Below, in pieces: positions 39,801 through 50,702 of a DNA stretch of 64,000 nt. How positions within the stretch are numbered: the stretch's first letter is position 1; every line of letters begins with the position of its first letter. The position numbers were made by a program, and so were the translations under genes. The stretch comes from Silene conica (taxonomy: Eukaryota; Streptophyta; Magnoliopsida; Caryophyllales; Caryophyllaceae), in assembly GCA_029255685.2 (NCBI GenBank), contig CM055314.2, positions 6,404,399 through 6,468,398 on the forward strand, given 5' to 3'. The notes below the pieces were generated by a model, which saw only the letters and a program-made list of their open reading frames with translations, had not been told where the DNA came from and searched no databases.

Positions 39801-42800
39801 AAATGCTTCATGATTTTTTCTTTCTCTGCAGTATCATGATGATAAACACCGGGTAAAAGATGCAATGAAAGTATGCAAGGTAGTTTTTCTACTCGTATGT
39901 CTGTCGGTAGAGATTTTCTATTTGTCGAGGTAGCCAAAGGCCAACTTTTTTTTTGGCCTTGCAACTTGCAATGTCACAGAGTAAAGCAAAATGACACACT
40001 AAATTATATGCGCTTCCTATATTGTGAAATAGGAGTGTCTTGATGCATTTTCATTTTTCTCTATATATGGGAAGTTGGAAACAGTACTCCTGTGAATGTG
40101 CTAGATAGCACACATGTATGATTTTGTACATCAGACTCTCTTTTATTTTGTCAGAGGTAAATATATTTGAGGAGGTGGGAAATTTGGAGAGAAAGGGAGG
40201 GAGTGATTTGGTGGGAGGCAATTCCCTTTGTTTGGTTAGCAAAATGGAAATCGAGGGATTTGAAAGAGAGGGAAGACGGATTCCTTCATTTCCCACTCCA
40301 TGGCAAATTATTTCCTTCCAACAAAGGAACTATTTGGAGTGAAAACTCCGCCCTCGATTTCTCCCTTATCCCTTTCCCCGTCCCCCTCCCCCTCCCCCTC
40401 CCCATCCTTTCCTTCCATTTTTTTTTATCCAAACAAAGCCTATAGGCTATAGCTCTGGTGTCCTCAGGTTGAGACATGTTTTTCAATTGTTACAGGTTGC
40501 TATGCCATCAACGTGGACCTTTGAGGAGTTCAAGGCTTCCATTATATCTGAAATTGAGTCCCAGCCAATATCAGATGTCAATTTTAAGGTATATCTGTTG
40601 ATTTGCAAAATTTGGAGTCGCAAACAACCTATAACATGAGCGTTTTGTGGTCCCATTGAACATGAACAAGTTGAATGTCATCGTGTAGAACCATTCAAAT
40701 AGCAGATTGAGATATGAGACCTCAAGCTGAGATCTTTTAATTTTTGGCTGTATATTTTTTGGCCTTCTTAAACAACAGGATTGTTCTTTTTTATTTTTCA
40801 ATGTTTTCTGACAAGCTTATAGGAGAAGATAATAATTTTTTCCAGACTAAATAAAAAAAATCTAGTTAGGCTGAATCGTGAAATAGTGAAGATACACGTG
40901 GTCATGTTTTTTCTGACTTCAAACCAAAGAAATTTCATCATGATTTCTCCAGCCTGCCATCCATCCATACAGATGGCACTTTTTGCGTTCACAATAATGT
41001 TAGAGTCCTTTTTCAGATTCCAACGTTAGTGTCACTGTTGCACGCACTACTGTATTTACTATCCCCATAATCTAGTACGCCTCATCGGCTTTTGTGCTTT
41101 ATAGCTGATTATCTCTTTGACTTTGGTCTTGCTTTATCTATTGTAACTTGGTTGTTTGCAGCTGATTTTTGATGAGCAGCTTGAAAGAGCCAAGGAGAAG
41201 GAAGAGAAAGAAGCTAGAAAGAGACAACGTCTTGTTGAGGACTTCGTTGATCTTCTGCACTCTCTTAAGGTACTTACTGATCCATATGACCTTATAAGAT
41301 TGCTTTACAGGAACATTGACAACACCAACAACATATACAACTTCTTTTACTTACTGATCCATTAAAAGCTGTGGATTGGTTTTCATTACCTGCGGTGAGG
41401 TAGAGGAGTTAGGTATAGACGACCTTTGTTCTTTTGGGTTAAAAGTGACGAGATTTGGGGTTAGAAATAGGGACGAAGTCTTTGTGTGGCTATTGCCGGA
41501 CCCCTGCCTTTTTTCTCTTCTCTTATTTTTCTGGTCTGGTTTTGAAGGAAATAAATGCTGCTTCTACTTGGGATGATTGTCGAGAACTTTTTGAAGATAG
41601 TGAAGAATACAGGTGCACCCTTGATTGCTTAATGCTTATGCTAGAAATGCAAGACTAATATGAGTTTGTGAACTGTAAACTGATTTTTTTTACATCTCCA
41701 GAGAAATTGGTGAAGAAAGTTTAGCAAGGGAGGCCTTTGAGGACTATATTACTCGCGTGCAAGAGAAGGCAAAAGAAAAGGAAATGAAGCGTGAGGAGGA
41801 AAAGGTAAACTTTCATTAACTTGGATATCTTGATCGTGGTTTCTTAATTCTTTAATTTAGGTTTATTAGATTCTACTTAATTCTTAATTGCTCAACACTC
41901 TAAATTCATCAAGAGATTTGATCCTTTGATGTCAGCTATTGGGTATCACATTAACCAGGAGATTGGTTTACGTTTTTAAGCTATTGCTGTCCTTGTCTCG
42001 AAAATTTTATCTAGTTCTTAAGATCACTCATGATTGTATGGTAGCAAGGTTTATTAGTACATGTCAATCACCCACCCAAAAATGGGGATAAAAGGCTGCT
42101 ATGTGCTTTCAGTTTTCTGCTGTTAATGTTTGCCACTATATAAATGCTTTGTAACTCATGTAGGGAAAACACTGAAACTTTTAACCATTTTATGGGATAT
42201 GTCTTAATTTGACGTCATTTTACATGTAGTTACCTCAATATAATGCTAATTACAAGATATCTGTTTAATGTAGTTTTTTTCATGGTATTGTACTTATTCA
42301 GGCCAAGAAGGAGAAAGAGAGAGAGGAGAAGGAGAAGAGAAAAGAGAGAGAAAAGGAGAGGAAGGAGAAAGATAAAGACCGTGAGAGAGAAAAGCGAAAG
42401 GAACGGTCTAAGAAAGATGAGTCAGATGATGAAATGGTGGAAGCAAGTGATGACCATGAATTTAAGGATGACAATAAAAAAGAGAAGGATAAGGATAGAG
42501 ACAAGAAGCATAAGAAGCGTCACTATGATGGCACTGATGATGTGAACTCCGACAAGGATGACGACAGAGAGAAGCGTACCCGGAAACGGCACGATACTGC
42601 AGACGACGTTTATTCTGATAGAGATGATAAAGAGGAGCACAAGAAATCTCGTCGACATGGTAGCGATCGGAAGAAATCTCGAAAGGTAGTATTGATCATC
42701 TAAGGCTGGGACATTTTTTGAAAGCCATGGATCATATGATTTTTCTCTGCTATCATTTTTCAGCTTTGTTATCTTTTTTACCTGCCTATCTCTGTTTACC

Positions 42801-43125
42801 CCTGGTGTTGGGTTTCAGTTAAATAAACTATATCTATCTAGTCTATTTCAACTGCCTGTGATGATATTCTTTTTCCCTTATCAGCATGAACATTCACCTG
42901 ATTCAAATAGCGAGAGTAGGCATAAAAAGCACAGGAGAGATCATCGTGACAGTTCCCGGAAAACTAGTGTCCAGGATGACCTCGAAGACGGCGAGCTTGG
43001 TGAAGATGGTATGGTGTCATTGTCCTGGCTGAATTAATCTTATTATTAAGGTTTTTCAATAGCTTTTCTTTCTTTTTTTCTGGTGTAACATTTACTCTAT
43101 CTTTGGAATGGCAGTTAAACAATAA
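27850..43125 (+). CDS. PRP40A: Pre-mRNA-processing protein 40A-like (WW/FF-domain splicing factor), complete, ~29 exons, 980 aa
   Basis: A U1 snRNP-associated factor that bridges splice-site recognition and the RNA polymerase II tail in the nucleus. A non-coding leader exon (about 27850-28019, donor GTACGT) precedes coding exons 29911-29949, 30025-30303, 30398-30541, 31835-31908, 32081-32150, 34427-34479, 34601-34658, 34740-35050, 35289-35361, 35533-35619, 35743-35811, 35901-35978, 36140-36226, 36335-36369, 36501-36606, 38369-38449, 38537-38629, 38697-38750, 38931-39047, 39133-39231, 39832-39879, 40496-40588, 41162-41269, 41548-41612, 41702-41804, 42302-42685, 42885-43008, 43115-43125; phases match at every join. 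Domains: a Pro/Gln/Met-rich N-terminus, WW1 (W169...W191, P194), WW2 (W210...W232, P235), a Ser/Thr/Ala-rich linker, FF domains from about residue 397 to 810 (for example [36 protein letters not shown]), and a Lys/Glu/Arg/Asp tail ending [12 protein letters not shown]. One intron has a GC donor. The start (29911, in the exon beginning 29887) is the least certain part. Confidence 0.93.
28752..29148. mobile_element. PIF/Harbinger-type MITE, 397 bp, strongly strand-asymmetric
   Basis: Ends GGCTCCGTTTGGAT and ATCCAAACAAAGCC are imperfect inverted repeats, flanked by TTA on both sides (28749-28751 and 29149-29151). The left third is almost pure purine, with seven runs of three or more G, and the right part pyrimidine-rich. 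The overlapping open frames on the minus strand are by-products of this bias. Confidence 0.87.
28777..28826 (+). other. Potential G-quadruplex tract in the PRP40A leader intron
   Basis: At least seven runs of three or four G separated by one to five bases (GGGGAAGGGGAGTGAGGGGA and onward). It lies on the transcribed-RNA strand, within the MITE. Confidence 0.7.
31204..31400. mobile_element. Stowaway-like MITE in PRP40A intron
   Basis: The left AGTCTGCCTAATGTTCCC and right GGGGAACATTAGGCAGACT are inverted copies; the right end GGAGAGAG is next to TA. The interior has two ttgtgtggtccaaat repeats. The left terminal bases have drifted, so the left border is approximate. Confidence 0.72.
36607..36608 (+). 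other. Non-canonical GC splice donor in PRP40A
   Basis: Exon 36501-36606 ends GAGAAAAAG and is followed by GCAAGT. The next exon starts at 38369 (GAAAAGCAGAAGG) after ctttcag. The join keeps the frame and gives the conserved [14 protein letters not shown] sequence. The consensus AAG|GCAAGT is identical to that in squalene epoxidase intron 6. Confidence 0.88.
37855..38056 (+). mobile_element. Au-like SINE, ~200 bp, in a PRP40A intron
   Basis: Starts GGGAGCCTTGGCGCACCGGT (A-box region), has the B-box GGTTCAAGCCC 50 bases on, then the diagnostic plant Au-SINE body: CCTCTTGCCAAAATGGCA, CCCTTGTGGTGGGGCCCTTC, CCCGGACCC and GTGCACCAGGCTGCCC, ending in an 11-T run. It is close to full length. No unambiguous target duplication was seen. 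Confidence 0.9.
40145..40440. mobile_element. GC-skewed MITE-like insertion in PRP40A intron
   Basis: The right end ATCCAAACAAAGCC is the same as that of the MITE at 28752. The interior has purine-rich (gagagaaagggagggag) and pyrimidine-rich (CCCCCTCCCCCTCCCCCTCC, about 40375-40406) tracts. The left terminus is not recognisable, so the extent is approximate. The C-tract is a potential i-motif, with a G-quadruplex on the other strand. Confidence 0.6.
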
Positions 43126-44230
43126 GAGTGGAGGCCCATGTAGCTGAGGGCCTGGGGCTGTCGACTGCTATGCTGCTAATGTTGCTACTGATGATACGTA
43201 TGAATGTAATGTAAGCATTTGTTTAAACTCACATTTTTTTGAAATAGAATGTTTACTAGGATGATAGATGCTAGTTAGCACATCTGGCCGGACTAGAATC
43301 GGTCTTTTGATTTGATTGTTATCTTGTCTTGTCACCCAAGAAAACATATGATTATTAGTAGGTCAATGATCAACTTTCCTGAAACTTTTTTCCTATTGAA
43401 ACGGTGGCAACAAGGGCAAATTTTTTTAGTTTTGGATTGTGATGCAGTTTTCAGCACCTTTTTAATTTATTTCTTAGTGATAGTTGGTTCACAGCACCGT
43501 TTAGCTTGGGTTATTCATCTCCGTGTTTCAAGATGAGTAATTTTTCGTATATCTGACCCAGTGGCGTCGTTACGGGGGGGCGCGGTGAATGCACCCAAAC
43601 TCCCTGAAATTTAGAAATATAAACATTTGGTGAACTGTGGTACCACCTTCTCTGACTTTCAGGGTTCAAATCCCGCAGCCTACAATTTTTTTGTGATCTG
43701 AGTGGTAACTGTAGTGGTAACCTGTGTAATCATTTTAGGTGAATATTATTTGAAGTGATATTCTAACATGCCTATTATTCATTTTAAATACTTTTGTAAA
43801 GGGGTGTTACCCATTTCTTTTACCCAATAATATGCCTATGATTGGATTCATTTACAATACTTTTGGTGTAAAATGGCCTTTCACAAGACTACTTCTTACG
43901 GTTTCATAACAAAATTATGGTTTTATTTTTAGTTTATGTTACAATTTCATGATAACATTATTAGTTCCACAAGAAAGCTATTTCTTTTTATAAGTAAACT
44001 CTAGCATTGACGTCCTCTTAGTCTCGCTAATAATTTGACTTATTCTAGTTATTGAATTTCTGCACTCCCGTCGTCTAAATCCTAAATATGTCACTAATCT
44101 GACCCCGCATACTTTTAACCTATTATGGTAATGTTGATAGTTGATGAAATCAGTCGGTAGTGGATTACTAACTACAGAGTACTACATATGATAGGGAGGA
44201 GGCATCGGAATTATTAAATCCCTTTTCGAG
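43126..44230. other. 3' flank of PRP40A and intergenic DNA
   Basis: Probable 3'UTR to about 43400. At about 43560-43690 a CAGTGGCGTCGTTACGGGGG stretch with a B-box-like GGTTCAAATCCCG looks like an end of a CAGTGGCG-type hAT element (compare 9432). No gene. Confidence 0.45.
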
Positions 44231-44231
44231 T

Positions 44232-44425
44232 TTAAGGGGGTGTTTGGTTGACACCATTGGAATGGATCAAATCATATCCATTCCATTATTTGGTTGGAGG
44301 GTTTTGGATGGAGTTAAATACCCTTGGATTCATATTCCATTCCAACCCCTTGGAATCCCTGATCCATGTTGTCCTACCGAAATGGCTTGTTACCCGTACA
44401 AACCAAACGGGAAACGGGTTTGGTG
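44232..44425. mobile_element. Possible Tourist-like MITE
   Basis: Starts TTAAGGGGGTGTTTGGTTG and ends in a CAAACCAAACGGG region, with internal inverted ATGGATCAAATCATATCCAT and TGGAATGGA/TCCATTCCA blocks. The ends are only roughly inverted; the borders are uncertain. Confidence 0.45.
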
Positions 44426-44429
44426 TTTG

Positions 44430-45590
44430 GATGTTTAAACATGAAAATAAGTCAGGTAGGTGTGATTTCAATTTGATGTGCTATGTAATGTTTAATGGTG
44501 TTATTGTATTGCAGAGTGGACCATTACTTTGAATAGTTGATTGAAAATATGAAAAAAGAAGTCATTGTTTGGCCAACAAAAGAAGATGTCAAATCTTTCA
44601 TGTATTAGTTGGTGGTTGTGTTAATGACATCAACATCATCAGAATTATTCTATCCTGTTCTGTTAGGCTCATTGTGCCTTTCCTTTCCTTTCCTCTGGTA
44701 CTGACCTTATGCCCACGCAACATGTTATTCCGCTTTCGTACCAGATTTTGTTTACGGCATGGTACATCTTACGGAGTAATATAATTGGGCGCCATCGGAT
44801 AGTAAATTTCTTGTGATTGGGCACCATCCGATAATATACTGTGGGGTTATTGCAGTCTCTTGGCCTGTTTTGGCTGCATTTTGTGGTACAGTGGCCGTCC
44901 CGACCCGATTGCAATTAGGCATGCCAAAATTGAGATGGTCCAAATAACCAGGTTTGTACCGGTCCTGAACACCCGAGCTCAAGTCCTGAACTTGAACCAA
45001 AATCCGAATTGACCCAATATAACCTAACCCAATTGTTTATGGTTGAACGTGAATTATCATCCATAAATAATCTAACAATAATAGTAATAATATTAATAAT
45101 TGACTTGAATATAGACCAAACCTGAAATGACACGGCCCATCAGAACTGTTGAAAACCTGAAAGTGACGTGGCCAAAACTGACCTGTTCCGTCCCTGGTTC
45201 GGTTAATCCATTTGGCAGGTCTAGTTGCAGTGCTAATTTCAAGATCGTGTCAAGTTGGATCCAGACGCGGTTGTAAACCTCTTGTAGCTAAGTTTTGGTT
45301 GTGTGCCGCGAGTCTTGTTACTAGACAATTTTAACTTGGCCGACCCTTTGATACTTCATTCTAGACCCGAAAATAAAACTTTTGCAATAATGTGTTACAC
45401 TTAAAACCGAGTTGGAGTAACATGCCTTTCAACTCTATATCGGCAAAAGGATCCGAAAGTGTAAATCCTACCAAGTTAATATGCTCTTTCATGGTGTGAA
45501 ATTGCAGAGCTCTATGAGTTTCAGGGACGAACAAAACCGACTCGGCGGCTCGGATAAACAGTTAGCAATACTATATACAAAGACACTTAC
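44430..45590. other. Intergenic between the convergent PRP40A and DUF4378 genes
   Basis: No gene. The segment 44975-45150 is a dispersed repeat shared with 21515-21680. The last part is presumably the 3'UTR of the minus-strand gene. Confidence 0.45.
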
Positions 45591-45593
45591 TGA

Positions 45594-47774
45594 TCAAACC
45601 ATATCTCTAACAATCTCATCTATAATTTCTTCATATATACCATCTCCAATCTCCTTAACTAATTCGCGCTTCACTCCATCAAATCGTCCCCATTCTTCTT
45701 TACCGGAGCTTAACAAATCCCTCGTCACTAACCTGATTGCGCTTCTTTTCTTACTCGGAAACTGTCCCCATATCTTCAAGTTATTACACATGATTTTACC
45801 GATTTCTTCAGCACCCATCAAACCGTTTTCTCTACTGATACTTCTCTGTTTCTTCCCATTGTTTTCGGTTTCAACGACTTCTCTGACACAATCGAATAAC
45901 AGTTGCCTCGTTTGTTGCAACGCTTTCCTCGAGTTCGTGTACTTTGTGTATGATTTGCTTCCAAACTTGTTGGAATTTTCTTCCCTTGCTTGTTCCAGCA
46001 TTTCCCACAACGAGGCCGACAGTATCGAATCTTCTGATACTTTTTTCGGAAATTTGATTCTTGATGCTCTTGGTAATTCTTCATTTTGTTTAACTGTTTC
46101 ATCGATAACAGAATGCAAGATATACGAGTGAGGAAACTTTTATCCGATATAAAAAAAACCCTGGCCTGGGGGCATTTTCCACACCGAGGTTTCCAAACCA
46201 AGGTCATGACTCGTGAGTACCATCACTCGGGAATTTCAAGTTTATTATCGCAACTGGTAAAAAAGGTAGCGATAATAAGAGTGAGGGCGTTTTTCACACC
46301 GAGTTTTCCAAACCAAGGTCACGACTCATGAGCACCATCACTCGGTAATTTCAAGTTTTAGTCTGACACTGTTGTAATCTTTGAGTAATTTCTTTAGTAT
46401 CGCAACTGGTAAAAAGGTAGCGACATTTTTCTTTACGTTCCTAAATTTAATACGGGTTAAAAAAGAAGGTATCTCGTCGTAGAGTGAGTATCAAGTAAAG
46501 CTAGTAACTTGAATTATTAGCATCTCAAACTTACCATTAAAGACAGGGATACCCTGTAGAAGATCAATCTCGTCGAGGACTGAATTCGGGCTACACTGCT
46601 TATTTTCCTCTGCAAATCTCCATGAACAGATTGCTCTATCAACAGTTAACTGCAAATCACGAAACAAACCGATATAATTTACACAAATCGAACACAGGAC
46701 AAATTCCTAAACGTTCAAGTTTTCGATCAAAGAACGACTCTATATGGTGAAAAATACGCGATGATTTACCATAATTCATTTGTAATAATCAAGGCCGTCA
46801 AATTAGTTTCAGAGACTCGATTCATATTCATAACTTTGGTCCCCTTTGTTTTTGTTTTCAACATTTTGTCAACCCGGGAATTGAAGTCAGCAAAACAACA
46901 ATTCTATCGCTTCTGCATAAAGGTTTAGTCCCATTATTGTCGATAATTTGTGTCTAATCATAAAGACCGTCAAATTTTTTAACCATTTTGCCAACCCGGG
47001 AATTTAAATCAGCAAAACAACGATCCTATCGCTTCTGCATAAACGTTAGTCTAATTATTGTCGATAATTTGTGTCTAATCATAAAGTGATAGATGAACCA
47101 TCTCAACCAAAACCTTAAGGCGATGGTTAAGGCCCAAATATTATTAATATTTTTAATACGCTCCCTCACACGAATGCCCATTGGGCTTGAAGAGTGATTG
47201 GTTTGCACAGGCCCCTCTACCGTGTGCTGGGTTTCCACACTGATACCATCATAGATGAACCATCTCAACCAAAACCTTAAGGCGATGGCTGTGACCCAAC
47301 TATTATTAATATTTCTAATATAAAGTCCGTCAAATTTTTTCAACATTTTGCCAACCCGGGAACTGAAATCAGCAAAACAACAATCCCATCGCTTCTGCAT
47401 AAAGGTTAGTCCAACTATTCCCGAACAATGATATATAAACAGTTTCTTCTTACCTCGCGAGTAATCCTGCTGTTTGTCGAAGATGCAATGCTGCTGTCTC
47501 CATCTGTATCACTCTCAGTCCAACTTATCTCCTTCTTCTTCGTACTCTTCGTCTTCTTCGAACTTTGCTTTGGTCTAACAATCTTGCTAAGCAAATTTTT
47601 CGCAATGCTCGAAAACTGCCCTGAATTCTTGCTTACAGTCTTTGGTTCCTTCAAATTCTTACACCCTCTTTCAAGTAAGTAAATTTCAAGCACAAATGGG
47701 TCTTGTTTTTCTTCTAAAATCTCGAAAAGCCGCTTTGGAGACGACAATAATCCTTGTTTATCTGTTATAGCCAT
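45594..47774 (-). CDS. DUF4378 domain-containing plant protein, 3 exons, 311 aa
   Basis: Exons 47774-47454, 46649-46535 and 46093-45594 join in phase (107 codons; 38 codons plus one base; two bases plus 166 codons including TGA). The N-terminus reads MAITDKQGLLSSPKRLFEIL, followed by a Lys/Ser-rich stretch (KQSSKKTKSTKKKE). Exon 2 carries QCSPNSVLDEIDLL, the CSPxSVLD motif typical of this family. The last exon ends KRELVKEIGDGIYEEIIDEI, like the acidic-hydrophobic end of DUF4378 domains. Related plant proteins include TRM/LONGIFOLIA-type and shorter unnamed ones; the function of short members is unknown. Exon 3 uses the acceptor at 46094-46095, which alone fits the phase; an upstream TTG-started frame extension is intronic. 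The 216-codon plus-strand frame over exon 3 is antisense noise. Confidence 0.82.
46170..46430. repeat. ~118-bp tandem duplication in intron 2 of the DUF4378 gene
   Basis: CACACCGAG(g)TTTCCAAACCAAGGTCA, then catcactcgg(g/t)aatttcaagtt and TCGCAACTGGTAAAAAGGTAGCG recur at about 46180 and 46298, with a third partial TCGCAACTGG copy at about 46399. Confidence 0.82.
46786..47435. repeat. Three-copy ~120-bp tandem array in intron 1 of the DUF4378 gene
   Basis: Units carry taatcataaagaccgtcaaatt, GCCAACCCGGGAA, CAGCAAAACAAC and CTATCGCTTCTGCATAAA. Copies start at about 46786 (with a ~50-bp extra segment), 46955 and 47076. The third copy is split by the TRIM at 47087-47320. Confidence 0.87.
47087..47320 (-). 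mobile_element. Complete TRIM retrotransposon, 234 bp, with 72-bp LTRs
   Basis: Two 72-bp LTRs (47249-47320 and 47087-47158) in minus-strand orientation read TATTA(g/a)AAATATTAATAAT through GGTTGAGATGGTTCATCTAT. The primer-binding site TGGTATCAGTGTG follows the 5' LTR, and the 90-bp interior includes GTGCAAACCAATCACTCTTC. It is flanked by the 5-bp direct repeat TAAAG (47082-47086 and 47321-47325). No coding capacity. The neighbouring tandem copy at 46955 shows the empty site. Confidence 0.9.
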
Positions 47775-48237
47775 AATTTACACAATACTTACAGTATAAT
47801 AAGTACTACTTTTTTACTCTAATTACCGCGATATTAGTCGCAGTATATATATACACCTAGTGTAACCGTAGCGTTTCCGTAAGAGGAGATGTTGTAAAGA
47901 TGAGGTTTGTAAGAAATGAAGAAAGGTGCATTAATTGGGATTAGCAAAGGATATCTGTCAGTAATGAGAATATGAGATGACACAAAGAGAAAACAAAGAG
48001 AAGGTTGTGGGGTTGTAAAAGGTGACCTTGAGTTTATTATGTAGGTTCTATATGGACAATGAACTTCACTTTAAGTTTCATTTTACAAATATTGATGTAA
48101 TGTTTTTTGTAGTCTTCCCCAATGTAACTTCACCTTATTCCACTCGTCTTGCTTCTGACCGTCACAAGCTTGTAACCTCTAACAACCTTCTCCTACTCGG
48201 CTACTCGTCCCTCCCACTTGCCCTTTTGTCTCGCGTT
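47775..48237. other. Promoter side of the DUF4378 gene; no gene
   Basis: AT-rich with a tatatatatac stretch near 47845-47852 that could be a minus-strand TATA region. Beyond 48000, GTCACAAGCTTGTAAC belongs to the gtgac repeat family. Confidence 0.4.
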
Positions 48238-48798
48238 TAGAGGTGTTCATGGGTGTCCCGTCCATTGAACCTGATCCATTCTACCCGCCAAATAAGCGGG
48301 TACGGACTAGGTGATTTATGAAAAATACTAAGGGTAACATTATTCGTAAGACTCCCCAAAGTCTTAAGACTCTGCCACATCAGATTTCCACTAACTTTTA
48401 TTATTTTTTTATTGTTCAGACTCACCTCAGACTCACCCAAAACTTTATACATTATCCGTTAGACTCACCTCAGACTCTACTTTTCCATTTTACTTTTTCA
48501 TTTTACATACTTATTAAATTACTTCTAGTGGGGTCAAGACCCACCAAAGTCTTAAGGAGAGTCTTGGATTTTCAAGACTCGACTTAAGACTTCATCAAGA
48601 CCCGGGTAGATTATTGGTAAAATTGAGGGAGTCTTGTCTTAAGACTTAGGAAAGTCTTGTCTCAAGACCCTCAATAATGTTACCCTAAGTCCAACCCTTA
48701 ACCTGTCCCAAACTTGTTAACCCGCTTGTCCGTGGGCCAAAAATTATAAGGGAATATGGTTGATGTTCGGCCCAAGCCCGTATTTGATCACACCTCTA
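48238..48798. mobile_element. hAT-like element split by a nested MITE
   Basis: Begins TAGAGGTGTTCATGGG and ends TGATCACACCTCTA, with complementary TAGAGGTGT ends. The subterminal DNA has CCCGCCAAATAAGCGGGTA and GGCCCAAGCCCG blocks as in plant hAT MITEs. No matching 8-bp duplication was found, so it is older or altered. The nested MITE occupies 48332-48685. Confidence 0.62.
48332..48685. mobile_element. Tourist-like (PIF/Harbinger) MITE, 354 bp, nested
   Basis: Inverted ends GGGTAACATTATT and AATAATGTTACCC are perfect over 13 bases, flanked by TAA (48329-48331 and 48686-48688). The interior is rich in (c/a)AAGACTC and GAGTCTT repeats. It is inside the TAGAGGTGT-ended element and so younger. 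Confidence 0.92.
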
Positions 48799-48944
48799 TT
48801 GTGAAGAAACCCGAAAATTCCACATGTGAGGATTTCCCACATTGATAAAAGAGAAGAAGAATTGTCACATTATAAGGCAAGAGGTTACTCCCTCTATTGT
48901 CAATTGGTTTTAGATTGGAACTCTCTTAGGTTTATAACGTGGAC

Positions 48945-49065
48945 TCTTTCTCCCCCGTTCGGGTGTGACCTAGACCCGTTGTTGAATTTAACATCTACTC
49001 ATGTCAACGGGTGTGACTCAGACCCGTTGTTGAATTTAACATCTACTCATGTTAGAAGCTTGACA
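48945..49065. repeat. ~58-bp direct duplication
   Basis: GGGTGTGAC(c/t)(t/c)AGACCCGTTGTTGAATTTAACATCTACTCATGT is present twice in tandem at about 48960-49051. The upstream gatttcccacattgataaaag phrase resembles retroelement leader debris. Confidence 0.75.
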
Positions 49066-50480
49066 AATGAGAGTTTGTGTTATTTGAAATAACAGTAGCT
49101 CTCACTGATGTCGGTTATGGAGTATACGCTTAAGGTGTAATACGAGTTAAATATTGCTCATATAAATAGAGGAGCGACGAGTTTGCCATTTTTTTTGTTA
49201 TGTTTTTTGTTTCATCCATTATTGTTTAAGATTAATCTGGTATTTGTGTTGAAATAATAGAATAAATCTTTAAAAATACGAGTTAAATAAAAAATCATAG
49301 GTTATTGGTGCGGAAATATTTAATGGGGATATATTTAAAAGGAGCAAAATAAAAGTAGTATAGATCGAGCTAGTTATTTTGTTTTTAATCAATTGAATTC
49401 AAAAGAATTACATTTCATCAAATAAATCAAAATCATAATTTGAATACTCACACTTCTTACATTATTCTCAAAAAGTATGATAATCTAAATACCGAGTTGA
49501 GCTAATAATCCTAATACGTGTAAATCGGAACGTCCGACCAACATTAAAATATATAATTTCTTTATCGTGTATACTCTTTTTAAGAAATGAATAATTTGTC
49601 GAGTTTGCTCGATTGATCCATTCCCATATTCAAAAAAAGTTGAGCTAATATATGAGGATGTTGCACCTAATGTTTTGGAAATATGTCCTTTTTAATCAAT
49701 ATATAGTTGGTGAATTCTATGCAATTTTGCTATGATTATATTTCATATAATTGTAATTTTATTACAATTTTTTAATGATTTCATCATTCAAAAGAGTAGA
49801 TGACATTTAATAAAATGTAAATGGTCCCTTCCAAGGAGCTCTTGTCTACTAGTGAACCAAGCATACAATTATAAAGATACCACCATGCTTTAATAATGAT
49901 AGGGTCCATCCAATTTGCAAATTTAATTTAATACTTTATAACAAATTCTTATAGAAGACGGATATTATCGGTTTTAAGGTAAATGTACTGTTGTCCGTCG
50001 CTTTTACTATATGTAAGTGACAAATTAAGTGGGAATTAAATGGAGCACTTTATTTACCCTTTTATTTGTGATATTGTAAAATGGGTACTATTTACTTTCA
50101 GCTTGTGACGAACCGTAGTCGGACGGGAGAATTTGTTGAATATATTATTGTTGTTATAAAACTTGTTTCTCAACTTTTGAACTGAATTCTGTCAAAATAA
50201 GCCTTTCCAACTATAACATGAGGGCAATAATTATTACTATTTTTCAACTTTTAAACTTGAATGTTTGTGCTATTTTGTTTGTAATAATGGTGATTATTAT
50301 CCATTCCGAGCACTTTAGATCAATAAGTAAAGGTTGTTTTAACCTAATTAGAAATCTTGTGTTCCGGCGTTGAAAATATAGTTGTTTTAAAAATTATGAG
50401 AAACAATTTTATTGTCGTAATGGTTTTACCACGCTCAGATTATGACTAAACAATCGGGTCTACACTAAAAAAAATGGTGA
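49066..50480. other. AT-rich intergenic DNA with MITE fragments
   Basis: No gene. Fragments of the GACGG family (cttatagaagacggatattatcgg at about 49950 and cttgtgacgaaccg at about 50100). Confidence 0.45.
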
Positions 50481-50488
50481 TTATTTAA

Positions 50489-50702
50489 AGAATAGCAAGT
50501 CTTGTTGAAGACGGTGACAATCGTCTTCTCAAGACGACGGACCAAATGTGATCATTTTAACGTTAAATGTAATTAGTGTAAATTTCTAACTTAACAGGTT
50601 GTTTTTTCACATGGTCACATTTGTCCTTAAAATGGTGACATTTTTGTCCCATCTTCTTGAGAAGACGGAATTGGTCCGTCTTCAATGAGAATTTGTGTTT
50701 AA
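50489..50702. mobile_element. GAAGACGG-ended MITE
   Basis: The left CAAGTCTTGTTGAAGACGG and right CCGTCTTCAATGAGAATTTGTG are imperfect inverted repeats, with inner inverted blocks (caaatgtgatcatttta / taaaatggtgacattt). It is one of the better copies of the dispersed GACGG family; its ends are approximate. Confidence 0.6.

Noticed and set aside
45481-46131. 216-codon open frame on the plus strand
   Set aside because: Antisense to exon 3 of the DUF4378 gene, whose phase, splice sites and family motifs are convincing; no family resemblance on this strand.
46118-46207. Upstream extension of DUF4378 exon 3 from a TTG start
   Set aside because: It would be out of phase with exon 2; the acceptor at 46094-46095 gives a perfect phase match and the extension shares the intron's repeat.
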